Source of the DNA: Chitinophaga sp.
GTDB lineage: Bacteria; Bacteroidota; Bacteroidia; Chitinophagales; Chitinophagaceae
Length of the DNA stretch: 64,000 nt
Assembly (NCBI RefSeq): GCF_019236475.1
Contig: NZ_JAFAIX010000009.1
Location: 496,001-560,000 of the forward strand
Reading direction: 5' to 3'
In this document: piece by piece, positions 61,981 to 64,000 of the stretch
How positions within the stretch are numbered: the stretch's first letter is position 1
How the letters are laid out: each line of letters opens with the position of its first letter
Translations under genes and position numbers: made by a program
Notes under the pieces: model-generated
Told to the model about the DNA's origin: nothing
Database searches by the model: none
The model's input: the letters and a program-made list of their open reading frames with translations, nothing else

Positions 61981-62130
61981 ACTTATGTGTATATCGGTCA
62001 TGAATAATGGTTGCCATTCTACAGCAGTACAAGGTTTAGAGTGGTCAGCCATACCTGAACGGGTTGGGATTCTTCCTGATCCAAATTTTAAAGTAACACT
62101 AGATTTATTATAACAATTAGTGATAGTAGG

Positions 62131-62870
62131 CGCCGGGATTCCTCTCGGGGCTGAATTTTTGAAGCGGTGAAAATGTGTGGTTGTATTGGTCTTTGAAATA
62201 TGGAATTGGTATAGTTAGGTATCCTGATGTGATAATGGTATTATCAATGTGATAATCGCGTTATCATGATACTGGGAATGTCGATCTGATAAGGGTTTTA
62301 TCGGATGAAATTATTTTTCGGTGATAGTCCTTGATGGTATTGCGTTTTGAATGATTTGTGAAAAAAAGAAGAAATTTATTTTGTGTGTTTTGATCTTTGT
62401 ATGTGAATCTTTGATTAATTTTGATGCATGGTGCAGAATTAATTTGAATTTATACATCTAGATCGTATTATGATGAGGAGCCGGATTTCTTTCCGGTTCC
62501 ATTTTTTTAAGCAATGTGAAGCAATGGGATGGTGAGGGGTACAGATTAAATTTCATGTGAGAAAGAGAAGTGTTGGAGCATACACTTAGATATGCTGGTC
62601 GTTGTGAATAATCTGTAACATTACTACAAAAATTTTTCCTTAGTCTCGTGATGAGCGAGACACGCATTACTGAATCTCTACGGGACGGGGATTCTTCCTC
62701 GTCCTTTTTTTTCAGAGTTGTGCTGTAGGTATCGTATAGGTTCAGTTGCGGAAATACGATATTGCATATTCCCAAAGAGGTGCGTCAAGATAGCCTCTAC
62801 AGAAGTACTTTAGATATGGATTATAAGTATTTTTGACTTGATCACCGGTGCCGGGACTCCTCCCGGGACA
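62131..62870. repeat. Family of short hairpins in a gene-free stretch
   Basis: Four similar hairpins: CGCCGGGATTCCTCTCGGGG (62131-62150), GGAGCCGGA...TCCGGTTCC (62477-62500, followed by a T-run), GGACGGGG...CCTCGTCC (62683-62704, followed by eight T) and CCGGGACTCCTCCCGGG (62851-62867). All have G-rich left arms, loops containing AYTCYT or ATTTCT, and C/T-rich right arms. A separate GTCTCG/CGAGAC hairpin lies at 62643-62661. At least two look like true terminators on the plus strand. The rest of 61981-62937 holds no credible gene. Confidence 0.7.
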
Positions 62871-62937
62871 TTACTACGAAATTGTTTTTAGCCAAATAAT
62901 CTAAATTATATCATTTCCATACTTAAAATTATACTTT

Positions 62938-63228
62938 ATGAAGAAGGTAATTTTGTGTGAGCGTAAGCTTATAGATATGTTCCTGGAATGTGAAGCGGGT
63001 CGTCCGGCGAGTGAGTTGTTGGCTATCCTAGGAATTGATGGGGAACTAATAGCACGGATTAAGAATAATCCGAAAGGCAACGAAGATCAACAGATAAAAG
63101 CTTTTCGAGAATGGGTAGAACGAGTATATCATTCGGAAGAGTTGTACGATGAGGCAAATATGGAGTTCAATATCAATGAGAATATACTCTGGATAATGAT
63201 GCCTCCATTCGATGATCGAGTTAACTAG
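62938..63228 (+). CDS. Small protein of unknown function
   Basis: 96 residues, acidic, no leader. It starts MKKVILCERKLIDMFLECEA and ends in a hydrophobic-acidic stretch (NENILWIMMPPFDDRVN). Codon use and amino-acid mix look genuine, but I know no family. It stands alone between the short hairpins and the end of the window. Confidence 0.55.
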   Translation: MKKVILCERKLIDMFLECEAGRPASELLAILGIDGELIARIKNNPKGNEDQQIKAFREWVERVYHSEELYDEANMEFNINENILWIMMPPFDDRVN

Positions 63229-64000
63229 TAAGGTAGTAGGTATTATAAAAATAAATATTTCAAAAAAGTGGGCTTTGACCTAGTACCTTTTTAAAGCGTC
63301 AACAGTCTATCATAATATACGAGGTTCATTGACATATTGGAAACAGTCGATAGTTATACAGGAAGCGTGATGGCTAACGGAAACGGCTATATGTAAAGCT
63401 ACCCAGTTAGTAAACAATGCTACCTGTAGATTGATTGTCTCAATGGTAATTTTGAGCAGTAGATGGTAAGTTGAGCAGAACCAATTCCATCGCATATCTC
63501 CTTATTGTATGACAATAAGTGCCACCATAGGTGCCTTAACAAGGTATCAGCCATTTGAGGACACAACTATGATCTTGAGTCACTGTGCGGAATATGCTAT
63601 AGTTATAGCATAACAATGCGCAAACTTTCTTCATAGTTGAATATACAGGAGATGTCTATCTTCTGTCCATCTTGTGAAAATTAAACTATCATAGAAGTTC
63701 AAACAGTTAACTATTGTTTGGTTGATTGGCTGAATGCATTAAATTATTTAAAGCAGTCAGTACAGGGCCCCGAAAGGGGCCTCCCTTTCTAGGGATACCT
63801 TGCATAGTAGCGCTAATTTATGCTTGTTGTTATCTAAATTTATGCTGTCGCATTCACTTGCGCATTACTGGCAGATTTTAAGTTTTAATGGGTTCACACT
63901 TTTTCTTCGGATTCGGGGTTATGGACATTTCTATTCTTCCGTTACTTCCTTCAGTAAGATGTAAACCGGTGAGGTTGTCAGATTAGCCCCGAGGAAGAAG
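63229..64000. other. Gene-poor end of the window
   Basis: No complete gene is seen in these 772 bases. A GGCCCC/GGGGCC hairpin with a GAAA-like loop lies near 63766-63781. A short minus-strand frame open from the window edge to a stop at 63931 (ending TSPVYILLKEVTEE) could be the 3' end of a gene beyond the window, but its 23 codons are too few to judge. Confidence 0.4.

Noticed and set aside
62458-62775. Minus-strand 105-codon frame
   Set aside because: It runs straight through two terminator-like hairpins and has low-complexity content; no leader or domain is seen.

Overview
The window looks like chromosome from a Bacteroidota member, most likely of the Chitinophaga type. The pointers are a SusC/SusD pair, two GH78 alpha-L-rhamnosidases, a GH2 enzyme, an ECF sigma factor with a membrane partner, lipoproteins with a Cys after a short hydrophobic leader, the Bacteroidota promoter pattern TTTG-N20-TAnnTTTG, and almost no Shine-Dalgarno sites. 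All names come from reading motifs; no database search was possible.

Left part (1-35 kb), ordinary chromosome of fairly balanced base composition. It holds GNAT acetyltransferases (the first resembles AAC(3)-I aminoglycoside acetyltransferases), a family 2 glycosyltransferase, a rhamnosidase, a polytopic membrane protein, a YqhD-type alcohol dehydrogenase, a beta-propeller lactonase, a peroxiredoxin/DsbA-like pair, two overlapping COG3541-type nucleotidyltransferases with a cupin, a DUF1080 protein, the sigma factor module, twin lipoproteins, a serine hydrolase, a Gfo/Idh/MocA oxidoreductase, an MBL-fold hydrolase, a DHA2 efflux pump/MarR/universal stress operon, two NAD(P)-binding enzymes, a CPA1 antiporter and a second rhamnosidase. 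Scattered through it are four copies of a two-hairpin intergenic element whose stems differ in sequence but stay self-complementary, two of them next to tandem arrays built from one hairpin arm.

Middle part (35.5-54.4 kb), visibly more AT-rich. This is the most interesting stretch: a lanthipeptide-synthetase-like protein of class III layout (lyase-like, Ser/Thr kinase, LanC-like domain without zinc ligands), four related exported peptides of 79-80 residues with two conserved Cys and Thr-rich tails, two secreted S9 (prolyl-oligopeptidase type) peptidases at the outer ends, and an outer-membrane beta-barrel protein. Between two decayed IS3-family copies sit a PhzF-like enzyme, a fusion of a possible degenerate C39-like domain with a CDP-alcohol phosphatidyltransferase, and a TauD-like oxygenase. 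One peptide gene has lost a normal start codon (ATT) and does not show up as a standard ORF. No ABC exporter is present, whereas the peptides have Sec signals. Together this suggests a RiPP-like pathway in which tailored peptides are exported by Sec and trimmed by a periplasmic S9 peptidase; that model is inference.

Right part (54.7-64 kb): a small polysaccharide-utilisation operon (SusC, SusD, GH2), then a gene-poor tail with several short hairpins of similar build, one small orphan gene, and about 770 bases in which no complete gene is seen.
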